From Deltaproteobacteria bacterium (GTDB lineage Bacteria > Myxococcota_A > Polyangia > Polyangiales > JADJMO01): a stretch of DNA of 64,000 bases. The position numbers and the translations under genes are program-made. The first letter of the stretch is position 1; each line of letters begins with the position of its first letter. Location: contig JACPFM010000076.1 of assembly GCA_016182965.1 (NCBI GenBank), positions 38,678 through 102,677 on the forward strand. The letters run 5' to 3'. The notes under the pieces are model-generated. The model searched no databases, was not told the origin of the DNA, and was given only the letters and a program-made list of their open reading frames with translations. Positions 18,598-29,640 of this stretch are shown here, piece after piece.

Positions 18598-19038
18598 GGC
18601 GATATTCCCTTCCGGCGGCCGTGGTGCGCACTACTCGCCACTCGCCACAGACGAGCCTGCACGATTCGGGGGAGGGCCGTCAAGACACGCCCAGATGGCC
18701 AGAGCGAGCCTGCAACGCGCTAGCGAGTTATCGCCGATCTTCGCCAACCCCTCTCGAGGGGCGGTTGACGAATATCATGCACGCTTCTGTTCTTTTGGTC
18801 TTGGCACGCACCGACTTGAACGCAACGGGCTGCCAGCGAGCGCCGCGGCATTCGCGGTTGTCGAGCGAGTACGCGGCCGTGCTCGAGGCGATCGGGATCT
18901 CGGGCACCCAGTGCGCCACCTTCGACCAGGGGATCACCGCGACGACCTCCGGCCGGCATCGCCGGCGGCTGCCACAAAACTGCCATCGCCGCGCAGGCGC
19001 GGCGACGACGTGCTGACGACTGACGACTGACGACTGCG
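18598..19038. other. non-coding stretch between two divergent regions
   Basis: About 440 bp between the Cys-rich lipoprotein start and the rpoD stop. I find no credible gene. It must hold the promoter of the lipoprotein operon on its left and the rpoD terminator with heptamers (18972-19038) on its right. The middle (18780-18960) has lower GC patches but no motif I recognise. Confidence 0.5.

Positions 19039-19062
<24 letters not shown>
18972..19062 (-). repeat. rpoD 3' end with heptamer array (original copy)
   Basis: This 91-bp segment spans the last 24 bases of rpoD, three GTCGTCA units in sense orientation (19014-19034 as TGACGAC on the plus strand) and the terminator hairpin. It is the presumed source of the copy at 14581-14671. 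Confidence 0.85.
18987..19004 (-). terminator. rpoD terminator hairpin
   Basis: CGCCGCGC and GCGCGGCG form a perfect 8-bp GC stem with a 2-base centre, 35 bases after the rpoD stop. On the minus strand a TTTTGTGG run follows a few bases later. This is a plausible intrinsic terminator. Confidence 0.55.
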
Positions 19063-20805
<1,743 letters not shown>

Positions 20806-20897
20806 CGGTGACGTACCCCTCTAATCCTTGTCTCGATACGGCGAGTGAAGCGAAAGCACACGGCCTCTGGGCAGGCCAAGTCAGGTACAAGTTTTCG

Positions 20898-22820
20898 TCA
20901 GTGACCCTGGTCGGCGCGGGCCTCGCGCTCGGCCTCCCGGAGCAGCTGCGTGAGGCGGACCTTCTCGGCGAGGAGCGCGCCCGCGCGATCGAGGTCGCCC
21001 GCCGCCTCGGCCTGGCGCACCTCGCGGTCGATCTCCTTGAAGCGCGCGGCCGCCTGCACCCTCTCGAGCTTGTGGCCGGTCTCGCGCACGACGCGTCGAA
21101 CGTTCAAAGGGTCGGGTCTCCCGTCGGCGGACGCGTCTGGCGAAGCGGTCGGATCGGACATCGATTCCACGAGCTTCGCGGCCGCGAACTCTTGGATCGA
21201 AGCCGGCATCCGCGCAAGCAGCGCCGGCCCGTCTAGAGGCCGATTTTCTCGGCGCGAATTTCGCATCTCCTCCCGAAGGGCAACGACCGCGAACGCCCAA
21301 TCCCCCGTGACCAGCGCGAGGGAGTCCTGCACCTCGGTGTCCTCGAGGACCTCCGGACACGAGAGCAGCGCGCCGACGATGCCTCGAGAGAGCCCGTCTT
21401 CCTCCCAGTTCAATGGCGGGTTCGATGGGGAGCTCGCGGACCCGGGCGCGGCGCCACCGGACGCGCGTTCAGCGCTCGCGGGGGCCTCGCCCCGCACCAG
21501 ACGCCACAGCGCCGTCGGTTCGAGCCCGAGCCCGACCGCGGCCCGCTTGGCGAGGACGTCGCGAAAGGCGAGGTCCTGGTCCTCGAGGATGGGCCTGATT
21601 TTTAGCAGCGCGGCCTGCTTCGCTGCGAGGTTCGCGCCAGCGCCGACGGGCTCGCACGCGTCGTCGACGAGGACCTCGTCGAGCGAGCGAGCCGCGCTGA
21701 GCGCCCGCCTCATCTGCTCGACACCGCGCACGCGGAGGAACTCATCAGGGTCCTTGCCCTCGGCGAGGCGGACCGAGCGGGCGGTGAGCCCCGACGCCTT
21801 GCAGGTCTCGCGCGCCGCCCACGTCGCCTTGCGCCCTGCTGCGTCGGCATCGAAGAGGAGTACGACCGCCGGGGCGAACCTCCTAAGGAGCCGCGCCTGA
21901 TCTTCGGTGAACGCGGTGCCGAGCGGGGCGACCGCGTTCTCGATGCCGCGGGCGTGCAGCGCCACGAGGTCGAAGTTGCCCTCCACGATGATCACCTCGC
22001 CCATCGCCCGGATGGCGTTGCGACCCTGGAACAGCCCGAAGAGCGTCTGCCCCTTCGAGTAGATCGCCGACTCGCGGGAGTTGACGTACTTGGGGGGCGG
22101 ATCCTTGGGCTCGCGCGCGCCCTGCGGGGTCGGCAGCACGCGACCGCTGAAGGCGATGACCCGGCCCTGGATGTCCTTGATGGCGACCACGAGCCGGTGG
22201 CGGAAGGCGTCGTAGTAGGTGCCGTCGTCACGCGCCGCGAGCAGACCGACCTGCTGCGCGACGGCGGGCGACACGCCCTGCGTGCGCAGGTAACGCGCGA
22301 GCCCCTCGCCGCCGTGGGGGGCGTAGCCGATGCCGAACGACGCGAGGCACTCGTGCGCGTCGCCGTCGTAGGGGAGGCCGCGCCGCTCGAGCTCGTCGTG
22401 GGCGAGCTTCGCGAACGGGTGCTCGCGGAGCATCTTCTCGAAGAAGCCGGCGGCGATGGCGTTGGCGGCGTAGAGGTCGTCCTTCGCCTTGCGCGCCCGC
22501 TGCTCGGCGGCGCGATCGTGGTCGCTGCGATCGTCGACGAGCTCGACGCCGGCGCGCTCGGCGAGGCGCTTGACGACCTCCATGAACGACAGCCCCTCGT
22601 TCAGCTCGACGAACTTGAAGACGTCGCCGCTGGTCTTGCAGCCGAAGCAGTAGAAAAGCTGCTTGTCGGCGCTGACGGTGAACGAGCCGGTCTTCTCCTG
22701 GTGGAACGGGCACAGCCCCACGTGCGAACGGCCGCGCGCCTTGAGCTTCACGCTCTCGCCCACGATCGACACGATGTCGACGCGAGAGCGAATGCGATCG
22801 ATCGTGTCGCGCGCGATCAT
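20898..22820 (-). CDS. dnaG: DNA primase
   Basis: Primase of 640 residues that makes RNA primers for replication. The N-terminal CHC2 zinc finger has C37, H40, C58 and C61. The Toprim catalytic core is visible as VIIVEGNFDLVALH followed by LLFDADAAGRKA. A DnaB-interacting C-terminal domain follows a Pro/Ser/Ala linker near residue 440. The ATG at 22820 gives the conserved N-terminus MIARDTIDRIRSRVDIV; the upstream open frame is not conserved-looking. A good promoter candidate lies 62-90 bases upstream. rpoD follows, probably in the same operon. Confidence 0.97.
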   Translation of the reverse strand: MIARDTIDRIRSRVDIVSIVGESVKLKARGRSHVGLCPFHQEKTGSFTVSADKQLFYCFGCKTSGDVFKFVELNEGLSFMEVVKRLAERAGVELVDDRSDHDRAAEQRARKAKDDLYAANAIAAGFFEKMLREHPFAKLAHDELERRGLPYDGDAHECLASFGIGYAPHGGEGLARYLRTQGVSPAVAQQVGLLAARDDGTYYDAFRHRLVVAIKDIQGRVIAFSGRVLPTPQGAREPKDPPPKYVNSRESAIYSKGQTLFGLFQGRNAIRAMGEVIIVEGNFDLVALHARGIENAVAPLGTAFTEDQARLLRRFAPAVVLLFDADAAGRKATWAARETCKASGLTARSVRLAEGKDPDEFLRVRGVEQMRRALSAARSLDEVLVDDACEPVGAGANLAAKQAALLKIRPILEDQDLAFRDVLAKRAAVGLGLEPTALWRLVRGEAPASAERASGGAAPGSASSPSNPPLNWEEDGLSRGIVGALLSCPEVLEDTEVQDSLALVTGDWAFAVVALREEMRNSRRENRPLDGPALLARMPASIQEFAAAKLVESMSDPTASPDASADGRPDPLNVRRVVRETGHKLERVQAAARFKEIDREVRQAEAAGDLDRAGALLAEKVRLTQLLREAEREARADQGH

Positions 22821-22881
22821 CCGAGACCCGCCCCCCCGATCCCCCGGAAAACGGGCGCTTGCGCCCGCACGAGGGTGGCAC

Positions 22882-22910
22882 GGGGTAGAAGCCCGCTGGG
22901 ATGTTGTCAA
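22882..22910 (-). promoter_or_regulatory. candidate sigma-70 promoter of dnaG-rpoD
   Basis: On the minus strand a perfect TTGACA (22910-22905) is followed by a 17-base spacer and TACCCC (22887-22882). The -35 and spacing are ideal; the -10 keeps only the first TA. The expected transcript start is about 55 bases before the dnaG ATG. Confidence 0.45.
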
Positions 22911-23070
22911 GGAGCTCAAATCAGCTCACGAAAAGCGTGTCGGAACGCTCGGAGAAACGCCTGCGGCACGATCGTTGATTGCGCCGTCGTCACGGCGAAC
23001 GTCACGTCCCGGCGCCGTGACCGCGCGCGGGCGCCGGCGCGCGGGTCGCTGTAGTCTGCGAGCGCGCCCG

Positions 23071-23691
23071 ATGACGCCATCGCTCGCCGCCGTCCACGAC
23101 GACATGGTCGCCGCAGCCGCGGACCCTCGGCTCGCGCCCCGGGTCGACGCGATCCGGGCGCGTTTCGTGCAGAGGGTCGGTCCGTTCGCGCCGAGTGATC
23201 CGTGGTTCGAGGAGCGCTCCGGCGCGTTCTGGGACCGGGTGCTGGTCGACGCCGGCGTGCGCGAGGCCCTGCTGGCCGCGCCGCCCCCGACCTTCGGTGC
23301 GGACCACCGCGAGGTGCTCGGCGCGCTGGCGCGCGCGCAGCGCGGCCTGTTCGAGGTGCGCCCCTCCGAGGCGACCGTCGACGTCGTGTGCGTCGCCACC
23401 GGCGCGGCGTTCCGCCTGGCCGCCAGCGACGACGCCGCGCACGCGATGTCCCGCGGCGGCGAAGGGGGTTGGATCGACGGCTGGGTGATCGCCACGCGCG
23501 AGGGGGTCGCCCTCCTGCCGGGGCTCCTGGTCCATCCCGCCGAGGCGACCGATCCGATGCGGGAGCTGGTCAAGAGCGGCCTCGCGTTCGACGACCTCCT
23601 CGACGCGCTCCTCGCGATGCGTCACCGCCTCGCCTCCCGCAGCCGCATGCGCGCCCGGCAGGTTTATCGCGCCGAGGCGCTCCCTCGATGA
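23071..23691 (+). CDS. hypothetical protein
   Basis: Protein of 206 residues without signal peptide or membrane segment; the family is not recognised. The sequence is a typical soluble mix with a central region, TVDVVCVATGAAFRLAASDD, and a predicted beta-rich middle followed by helices (MRELVKSGLAFDDLLDALLAM). The ATG at 23071 is preceded at 13 bases by a TAGTCT hexamer that could be a -10 element. It is divergent from dnaG and is followed closely by a lipoprotein gene on the same strand. Confidence 0.55.
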   Translation: MTPSLAAVHDDMVAAAADPRLAPRVDAIRARFVQRVGPFAPSDPWFEERSGAFWDRVLVDAGVREALLAAPPPTFGADHREVLGALARAQRGLFEVRPSEATVDVVCVATGAAFRLAASDDAAHAMSRGGEGGWIDGWVIATREGVALLPGLLVHPAEATDPMRELVKSGLAFDDLLDALLAMRHRLASRSRMRARQVYRAEALPR

Positions 23692-23702
23692 CCCGCTCGG
23701 GT

Positions 23703-23708
23703 TACGCT
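23703..23708 (+). promoter_or_regulatory. candidate -10 element (TACGCT) for the 23715 gene
   Basis: TACGCT ends six bases before the ATG at 23715, predicting a leaderless mRNA. No Shine-Dalgarno sequence is seen. The element lies only 11 bases after the previous stop. Confidence 0.35.
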
Positions 23709-23714
23709 GGTCGC

Positions 23715-25028
23715 ATGCGCTGGATGCCGACGTTTGCTGCGCTCCTCCTGGGCTGCGCCGGAGCGAGCACGGAGCTCGACGTGCCCCGTCCGGTCGATTC
23801 GTCGGTCGACACGTCCGATGCCCCTCTCGACGCGACGGGCGACGCGACGGGCGACGCGACGGGCGACGCGGCCCGAGACGCCGACGATGCGGCGAGGCCC
23901 GACGCCGCCGACGTCGGGAGCGACGTCGCCGCCGACGCAGGCAGCTGCAACCCCGCGGCCGATACCTGCCCGCCCACCAAGCACTGCGACGGCTTCACCC
24001 TGAAGTGCGCCGACGGCTGCCGCGCCGACGAGGGCTGCCCCGCGCCCAAGCGCTGCGACACCGCCGCGCACGCGTGCGTCGAGTGCGTCTCCGACGATCA
24101 CTGCCCGGCAGGCAAGAAGTGCGTGGGCAAGGCGTGCATCGACGGCTGCGACGACAAGAAGCCGTGTCCCGGCACGCTGACCTGCTGCGCCGGCGGCTGC
24201 GTCGACACGAAGATCAACGTCGATCACTGCGGCGCGTGCGCCAGCAAGTGCGCCATCGTCAACGGCACCGGCACCTGCATGGACGGCGCCTGCAAGCTGT
24301 GGAGCTGCAGCGCGGGCTTCGGCGACTGCGACGCCGACGGCAAGAGCTGCGAGAAGAGCGTCACCGACGACCCGGCGCACTGCGGCGCGTGCGGCGCGAT
24401 CTGCACGCTCGCCGACGCGGTCTCCTCGTGCGTCGCCGGCAAGTGCGCGATCAAGAGCTGCGCCGGCGGCTACGGCGACTGCGACAAGAACCCGGCGAAC
24501 GGCTGCGAGGCCAACCTCGCGTCGCCGGGCAACTGCGGCGCGTGCGGCGCCTCGCCCGCCGAGACGTGCAACCTGAAGGACGACGACTGCAACTCGAAGT
24601 GCGACGACGTCGCCGGCTGCCGCACGGCCGTCCACCGCACCTACAAGGCGTCGACCGGCGAGCACTTCTACACGGTGAGCGCGGCCGAGGCGACCGGCGC
24701 CGGCTTCGTGCTCGAGTACTCGCCGTACTACCACCTGTACGCGTCGGCGCAGCCGGGCCTGGTGCCGTTCTACCGCTGCTGGGTCGCCGGCGTGAGCAAG
24801 CACTTCTACACGACGAGCTCGACGTGCGAGGGGCAGACGGTCGAGAGCTCGCTCGGCTGGATCGCGACCTCCGCGACGTGCGGCGCGATCCCGCTCTACC
24901 GCCTGGTGCTCGACGCCAACGGCGATCACTTCTACACGACGGGCGCCGACGAGAGGTCGTCCGCGATCGCGAGCGGCTACGTCGACGAAGGAATCGCCGG
25001 GTACGTGTGGGCGGGCGCGTCGGGTTGA
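23715..25028 (+). CDS. Cys-rich lipoprotein with C-terminal DUF5648-like repeats
   Basis: Lipoprotein of 437 residues. The signal peptide MRWMPTFAALLLGC has its lipobox at Cys14. A linker contains perfect 12-base tandem repeats encoding DATG (23831-23872). A Cys-rich region of about 200 residues follows, with recurring HCGAC, C-x(5)-C and CDxxxxxxCE units. The last 130 residues contain three DUF5648-like blades: GEHFYTVSAAEATGAGF, SKHFYTTSSTC and GDHFYTTGADE. DUF5648 is found in surface and secreted proteins, often with lytic enzymes, but no catalytic domain is present here. The stop lies four bases from the stop of the convergent gene. Confidence 0.75.
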   Translation: MRWMPTFAALLLGCAGASTELDVPRPVDSSVDTSDAPLDATGDATGDATGDAARDADDAARPDAADVGSDVAADAGSCNPAADTCPPTKHCDGFTLKCADGCRADEGCPAPKRCDTAAHACVECVSDDHCPAGKKCVGKACIDGCDDKKPCPGTLTCCAGGCVDTKINVDHCGACASKCAIVNGTGTCMDGACKLWSCSAGFGDCDADGKSCEKSVTDDPAHCGACGAICTLADAVSSCVAGKCAIKSCAGGYGDCDKNPANGCEANLASPGNCGACGASPAETCNLKDDDCNSKCDDVAGCRTAVHRTYKASTGEHFYTVSAAEATGAGFVLEYSPYYHLYASAQPGLVPFYRCWVAGVSKHFYTTSSTCEGQTVESSLGWIATSATCGAIPLYRLVLDANGDHFYTTGADERSSAIASGYVDEGIAGYVWAGASG

Positions 25029-25032
25029 GGGC

Positions 25033-27753
25033 TCACTCCACCGAGGCGCGCACGATCACGTCGCCCTCGGCGATCTTCGCCCACGGGCCGCTCGCCTTGC
25101 CGAGCCACGCGTAGCTGCCGTCGAGGTGCGGCGCCCGGCCGAGCATCACGAAGATCTGGCTCGACCCGGTGTCGCGCCCCGCGAGGGCGACGCCGACGTC
25201 GCCCTCCTCGAACGCGACGGGCGCCGTCTCGCAGCGCAGCGCGGAGTGCGCGCCGCCGTACCCGTCGCCGCCCGGATCGCCGAGCTGCACCACGAACCCG
25301 GGCACGACGCGGTGGATCGGCGTGCCGTCGTAGAAGCCCGAGGCCGCGAGCTCCGCCACGCGGGCGACCGCGACCGGCGCGATGACCGGATCGAGGGCGA
25401 GCGTCAGCGCACCGACGCTGGTCTCGAGGCGCAGCGTCTTCTTCGCCGGAGGCGCCGACGCGTGGGGGCTCGCCGTCCCGTGATCGTCGATGGTCGTGCA
25501 GGTCGGCGCCTTGCCGGGCGGATCGAGGCGCGCGAGGGCGTCGCGCCCGGCGCGGCGCATGGCCGGCGAACGATCGCCGCAGAGGCGCAGCGCGAAGCCG
25601 CGCGCCTTCTGGTGCTTGAGCGCAGAGACGGCCGCGGCGAGCGCGGTCTTGGTCTCGGCGTCGGCCTCCTCGAGCGGACGCGAGAGCGCGCCGTCGAGCG
25701 CCTCGAGCACCTTCGGCTCGACGGTCCGATCGGGCTCGGTCTTGTCGGGAGGCGGCGCGCTCGGATCGAGCGCCTTCTCGATGGCCTTCTTCGAGAGCAC
25801 GAACGCGACCGAGGGCCGATCGGCGATCGCCTGGGCCGCGGCGGCGACGACGCCGTGCGATTTGGCCGCGAGCGCCTTGATGACGATCTCCGGCGCCTCC
25901 TCGGCCTCGGCGTGCTTGCCGAGCATGCCGAGCGCCCGCTCGCGCACCCGGGGCACGCCGTCACGCGCGAGCTTCAGCAGGAGCTCGCGCCTGTCGCCGG
26001 TGATCTCGGAGCGATCGAGCGCGGCGAGCCGGGCGAGATCGCGGAGGGCGTCGAGCTCGGCGCGCAGCGGCACGGGCAGCGACGGATCATGGGCGGCGCA
26101 GCGCACGACCTCGGCCTCGCCCGGCTTGCCCGGGTGCAGCGCCGTCGCCGCGAGGCAGCGCAGCGTCGCGCGCCGGCGCACCGCGTTGGGCGAGCCGGAG
26201 AGCGGCGGCATGCCCTTGGGGACGAACGCGCGAAGGCTGGTGAGCGTCGTCGGCGTCGGGGCGCGGTCGCCGAGCAGCTCGACCGCCACGCGCACCGCGC
26301 CGAACACCGGCACCTCCAGCGTGGCCGCGTCGTCGACCGGCGCGTTGCGGGTGGCGAACGCGGCGATCTCGGCGTCGCCGCCGGCGCCCATCCAGTGCAG
26401 CGCGCGCAACGCCTCGACCCGCTCGTTCTCCGGGGTGACGGGGTCGTTCACGATCGCGCGCAGATCGTCCGGCTTCGCGCCCTCGGCCCGGCCGAGCGCG
26501 CGGATGGCGAACACCCGCCCCGGACCGGCGGTCGCGAGGCGCGCGCGGGCGACCTCGGCGAGCCCCGGGGTCGGCGGCCGCGAGGCCCAGTCGTTGCGCA
26601 GGGACGAGGGGGCGAACGGGTACAGCGCATCGTCGAGCGGCGCGCCGCCGTCGCCGCCGCGCACCGCGTCGATCAGCGCGTTCGCGACGTCGTCCTCGAG
26701 GCCGTGGTCGCGGTGCGCGATCGCCCCGAGCGCCCACGCCGCCGCGCGGGCGCGAGTGACGTCGCGCCGCAGCCAGCGCGCGAGCTCGCGCGACGCCTCG
26801 ATCCCGCCGCAGCGCCCGAGCGTCCAGGCGATCGCGCGCCACGGATCGATCGCCGCCGTCGCCTGCTTGCCCTCGAGCGAGAGCGCGCGGGCCTCGAGCG
26901 AGAGCGAGCGCGCAACCACGGCGCGGACGATGCGCGCGCGGTCCTCGCGCGAGAGCTCGGGATCGACGTCGCAGGGCAGCCCGAGGCCGTAGGCCGACCA
27001 GGCGACGACCTCGGCGTCCTCGTCGACCAGCGAACGTCCGAGGCGCTCGATCGCGCCGGGATCGCCGATCTGCGAGAGCGCGCGGGCGGCCGCCCGGCGC
27101 GCGGCCACGTCGGGCGACGAAGCCAGCGTCGCTGCGACGCCTTCGCTCTGCCGGAGGTCGGCGGCGACGCGCGCCGCGACGAGCTCGGCGCTCGAGACGG
27201 TGGCGAGGCTGGAGAGCGCGGCGAGGGGCGCGCCGGCGTCGGTGTGGGGCGGCGGGGCGCGCCGGCAGGCGATCGTCGCAAGCACGGCCAGCACGACGAC
27301 GAGCGGAATGAGCGCGCGGAGCAGCCGCTCACGCGCGGCGCGCGCGAGGCGCCGCGGCCACGCGCTCTCCGGCGCGCGCGCGGCGAACCCGACCGCATCG
27401 AGGCCCATCGCGCGCGCGATGGCGATCGCCCGCGGCTCGTGCCAATCGCACGTGACGACCGCGAGCCTCCCGGTGCGCGCCAGCGCCGCGCCGTGCCGCA
27501 GGTTCTCGACGGTGTTGAGCGACAAACGCTCGCGGACGATGCGGCCCTCGTGCACGCCGCGCTCGGCGAGCGCGCGCGCCATCACGTCGGCCTCGACCAC
27601 GCCGTCCCACGCGCGACCGCCGCAGACGATCACCGCCGCGTCGGGCCAGCGGGCCGCCGCCTCGGAGGCGGCCTCGATGCGGCGCGAGAGCGCGGGGCCC
27701 GCGCGCCCCGATCGCACGCGCGCGCCGAGGACGAGGATCGCCGAGGGAGCCAT
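25033..27753 (-). CDS. DUF218 - membrane/lipobox segment - HEAT repeats - cyclophilin fusion
   Basis: Protein of 906 residues with an unusual domain order. Residues 1-145 match the DUF218 (YdcF/SanA-like) fold (AILVLGARVRSGRAGP, VIVCGGRAWD, SLNTVENLRHGAAL, VVTCDWHEPRA). Residues 147-163 form a hydrophobic segment ending in ATIAC, which reads exactly like a lipoprotein signal and lipobox. About 500 residues of HEAT-like helical repeats follow. The last 160 residues are a cyclophilin-type peptidyl-prolyl isomerase (GFYDGTPIHRVVPGFVVQLGDPGGDGYG). The frame is continuous and has no ATG or GTG at the junction, so this reads as one gene made from two. The start is the ATG at 27753, 10 bases after the exonuclease stop. 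Confidence 0.75.
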   Translation of the reverse strand: MAPSAILVLGARVRSGRAGPALSRRIEAASEAAARWPDAAVIVCGGRAWDGVVEADVMARALAERGVHEGRIVRERLSLNTVENLRHGAALARTGRLAVVTCDWHEPRAIAIARAMGLDAVGFAARAPESAWPRRLARAARERLLRALIPLVVVLAVLATIACRRAPPPHTDAGAPLAALSSLATVSSAELVAARVAADLRQSEGVAATLASSPDVAARRAAARALSQIGDPGAIERLGRSLVDEDAEVVAWSAYGLGLPCDVDPELSREDRARIVRAVVARSLSLEARALSLEGKQATAAIDPWRAIAWTLGRCGGIEASRELARWLRRDVTRARAAAWALGAIAHRDHGLEDDVANALIDAVRGGDGGAPLDDALYPFAPSSLRNDWASRPPTPGLAEVARARLATAGPGRVFAIRALGRAEGAKPDDLRAIVNDPVTPENERVEALRALHWMGAGGDAEIAAFATRNAPVDDAATLEVPVFGAVRVAVELLGDRAPTPTTLTSLRAFVPKGMPPLSGSPNAVRRRATLRCLAATALHPGKPGEAEVVRCAAHDPSLPVPLRAELDALRDLARLAALDRSEITGDRRELLLKLARDGVPRVRERALGMLGKHAEAEEAPEIVIKALAAKSHGVVAAAAQAIADRPSVAFVLSKKAIEKALDPSAPPPDKTEPDRTVEPKVLEALDGALSRPLEEADAETKTALAAAVSALKHQKARGFALRLCGDRSPAMRRAGRDALARLDPPGKAPTCTTIDDHGTASPHASAPPAKKTLRLETSVGALTLALDPVIAPVAVARVAELAASGFYDGTPIHRVVPGFVVQLGDPGGDGYGGAHSALRCETAPVAFEEGDVGVALAGRDTGSSQIFVMLGRAPHLDGSYAWLGKASGPWAKIAEGDVIVRASVE

Positions 27754-27763
27754 CAACGCGACC

Positions 27764-28516
27764 TCAGGGACGAGGGTTCCTCGCGCGCCAGGCGGCGAAG
27801 GAGTCCTCCTGCGCACGCCCGAGCCGCCGCTGCTCCTGGACCAGCGCGCCGTAGGTGCGCGGCACGCGCGTGTCTCCGCCGAACGCGTAGAGGACCTTGA
27901 GCGCGGCCTCCGCGTCGTCGGACGCGCGGTGCGCGTTCTCGAGCGCGATGCCGAGGCGCGCGGCGACCTCGCCGAGCTTCTTGCCCTTCTCGTACTTCTG
28001 CAGCTCGCGAGCCCACACCAGCGGATCGACCCACTCGATCTCCGGCCGCATGCAGGTGGGCATGGCGTCGAGCACGAGGCCGCTCCGCGCGAGCTCCGCC
28101 GCGACGAACGACTTGTCGAACGACGCGTTGTAGGCGGCGGGCACCACGCCCCGCAGCGCCTCGGCGATCTCGCCGGCGAGCTGCTTGAACGTGGGCGCGT
28201 CCTTCACGTCGTCGTCGCTGATCCCGTGCACCTCGCGCGCGGCGTCGGGGATCGGGATCTCCGGGTTCACCAGCCAGTTGAGGCGCTTGACCACCTCGCC
28301 GCGGACGCCGACCACGACGCCGATCTCGACGATGCGATCGTTCGCGGGATCGCGCCCGGTCGTCTCGGTGTCGAGGACGGCGATCGGGAGATCGATCCAG
28401 GCGGCGTCGGCGTCGAGGTCGACGACCGTGCCTCGGGCGCGCACGCGGAGCAGGTGCGCGATGCCGGGGTAGTGACGCCCGGTCGGGAAGCACCCGCAGC
28501 CGACGTGCTCCTTCAT
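27764..28516 (-). CDS. DEDDh 3'-5' exonuclease (DNA polymerase III epsilon-like)
   Basis: Protein of 250 residues with an RNase-T/DnaQ-type exonuclease domain from about residue 42. ExoI is AVLDTETTG (Asp49, Glu51). ExoII is YNASFDKSF. ExoIII is HRASDDAEA with the catalytic His and Asp. All four acidic metal ligands and the His are present. The first 30 residues carry an extra Cys/His-containing stretch (HVGCGCFPTGRHYPG) not typical of DnaQ. It could be a proofreading subunit or a stand-alone repair exonuclease; no polymerase gene is adjacent. It starts 3 bases after the DsbA-like gene stop and is probably cotranscribed with it. Confidence 0.88.
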   Translation of the reverse strand: MKEHVGCGCFPTGRHYPGIAHLLRVRARGTVVDLDADAAWIDLPIAVLDTETTGRDPANDRIVEIGVVVGVRGEVVKRLNWLVNPEIPIPDAAREVHGISDDDVKDAPTFKQLAGEIAEALRGVVPAAYNASFDKSFVAAELARSGLVLDAMPTCMRPEIEWVDPLVWARELQKYEKGKKLGEVAARLGIALENAHRASDDAEAALKVLYAFGGDTRVPRTYGALVQEQRRLGRAQEDSFAAWRARNPRP

Positions 28517-28519
28517 GCG

Positions 28520-29545
28520 CTACGAGCCCTTGGTCGAAGCGGACGGAGCGGCGGACGACGCGGCGGGAGCCGGCGGCCCGGACGCCGACGCGGACGCGGG
28601 CTGCGCAGCCGAGGCGGACGCGGGCGGCGGCGCGGCCGAGGCGGCCGGCGCGGAGCCCTTCTTGATGGCGAGCTCGAGGCGCAGCCAATCCTTCAGCTGA
28701 TCGCCGAAGTCGCCGTGGCCGTACTGCATGAACTTGCGGCCGTTGATGTACAGCGCCGGCGTGCCGGTGACGCCGATCTTCGCGCCGAGCTCCTTGTCCT
28801 TGGCGACCTTGTCCTTGGTCTCGTTGGAGACCCAGTCGGCCTTGAACTTGTCGACGTCGAGGCCGAGCTTCTTGGCGAAGCCTTCGATCTCCTGGTTGGT
28901 CAGCTGCTCCTGGTGCGTGAAGAGCTGATTGTGCATCTCCCAGAACTTCCCCTGGTTGCCGGCGGCGACCGTCGCCCGCGCGGCGGCGTCGGCGTGCTCG
29001 TGCGTCGGCAGCGGGAAGTTCTTGAAGACGAAGCGGGTCTTCGGCTTGAGCTCCGGGTCCTCGATCGTCTTGTGGATGACGGGCGCCGCCATGCCGCAGT
29101 GCGGACACTCGAAATCCGCCCACTCGACGACGACCACCGGCGCGTCGGCCGGACCGAGCGAGGGGCTGGAGCCGAGGTCGATCTGCTTGACCGCCTTGTC
29201 GTCGAAGCGGTTCTCGAGCCAGTCGCGGATTTCCTTCTCGCCCTCGCCCTTGCTGACCATCTTCGCCACGGTCTTGGCGGCGGGGACGCAGCGATTGCAG
29301 GCGCGCGCCTCCTTGACGCAGACCTCCAGGGTGACCGGGTCGCCGCACGGGGACATCACCTCGCGCACGACCTTCGAGAAGAGGCGCTTCTCGGTCAGGA
29401 TGAGGCTGCCTGTGTCGACGCCGGGGAGCTCGACGACCTCGCCTCCCTCCTCGTTCGTGACCGCGTCGGGGGTGCGCTTGCAGCTCGCACCGCACCCGGC
29501 GAACCCGAGGAGGGCGATCAGGAGAAACGAGAGACGGCCACGCAT
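28520..29545 (-). CDS. DsbA-family thioredoxin-like lipoprotein
   Basis: Envelope lipoprotein of 341 residues with lipobox LGFAGC (Cys18). Residues about 125-300 form a DsbA/DsbG-type thioredoxin fold with active site FECPHCG (C147, C150) and the cis-Pro loop GVTGTPALYING. All catalytic features are intact. An N-terminal region contains a separate Cys cluster (EVCVKEARACNRC). The C-terminal 40 residues are a Ser/Ala/Pro-rich tail. The likely role is periplasmic disulfide exchange on the Cys-rich secreted proteins that are abundant in this window; that link is an inference. The start ATG 29545 follows a TAGGCT hexamer by nine bases. Confidence 0.85.
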   Translation of the reverse strand: MRGRLSFLLIALLGFAGCGASCKRTPDAVTNEEGGEVVELPGVDTGSLILTEKRLFSKVVREVMSPCGDPVTLEVCVKEARACNRCVPAAKTVAKMVSKGEGEKEIRDWLENRFDDKAVKQIDLGSSPSLGPADAPVVVVEWADFECPHCGMAAPVIHKTIEDPELKPKTRFVFKNFPLPTHEHADAAARATVAAGNQGKFWEMHNQLFTHQEQLTNQEIEGFAKKLGLDVDKFKADWVSNETKDKVAKDKELGAKIGVTGTPALYINGRKFMQYGHGDFGDQLKDWLRLELAIKKGSAPAASAAPPPASASAAQPASASASGPPAPAASSAAPSASTKGS

Positions 29546-29554
29546 GGGCCGGGG

Positions 29555-29560
29555 AGCCTA
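29555..29560 (-). promoter_or_regulatory. candidate -10 element (TAGGCT) for the DsbA-like gene
   Basis: On the minus strand TAGGCT ends nine bases before the ATG at 29545, predicting a leader of about two bases. No clear -35 box is visible. Confidence 0.35.
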
Positions 29561-29640
29561 GCGGAGGACCCGGCGGAGCGGGAGTCCGGAAACCGCCGGA
29601 CCGGGCCGGGTAGCCGCACACCGCCGGCTCGGGTACACGG

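Noticed and set aside
18728..19035. Open frames that run through the rpoD terminator region
   Set aside because: They translate the heptamers (SSVVSRQ-type) and the hairpin; the same peptide appears at the 14.6-kb copy, which shows it is the repeat and not a protein.
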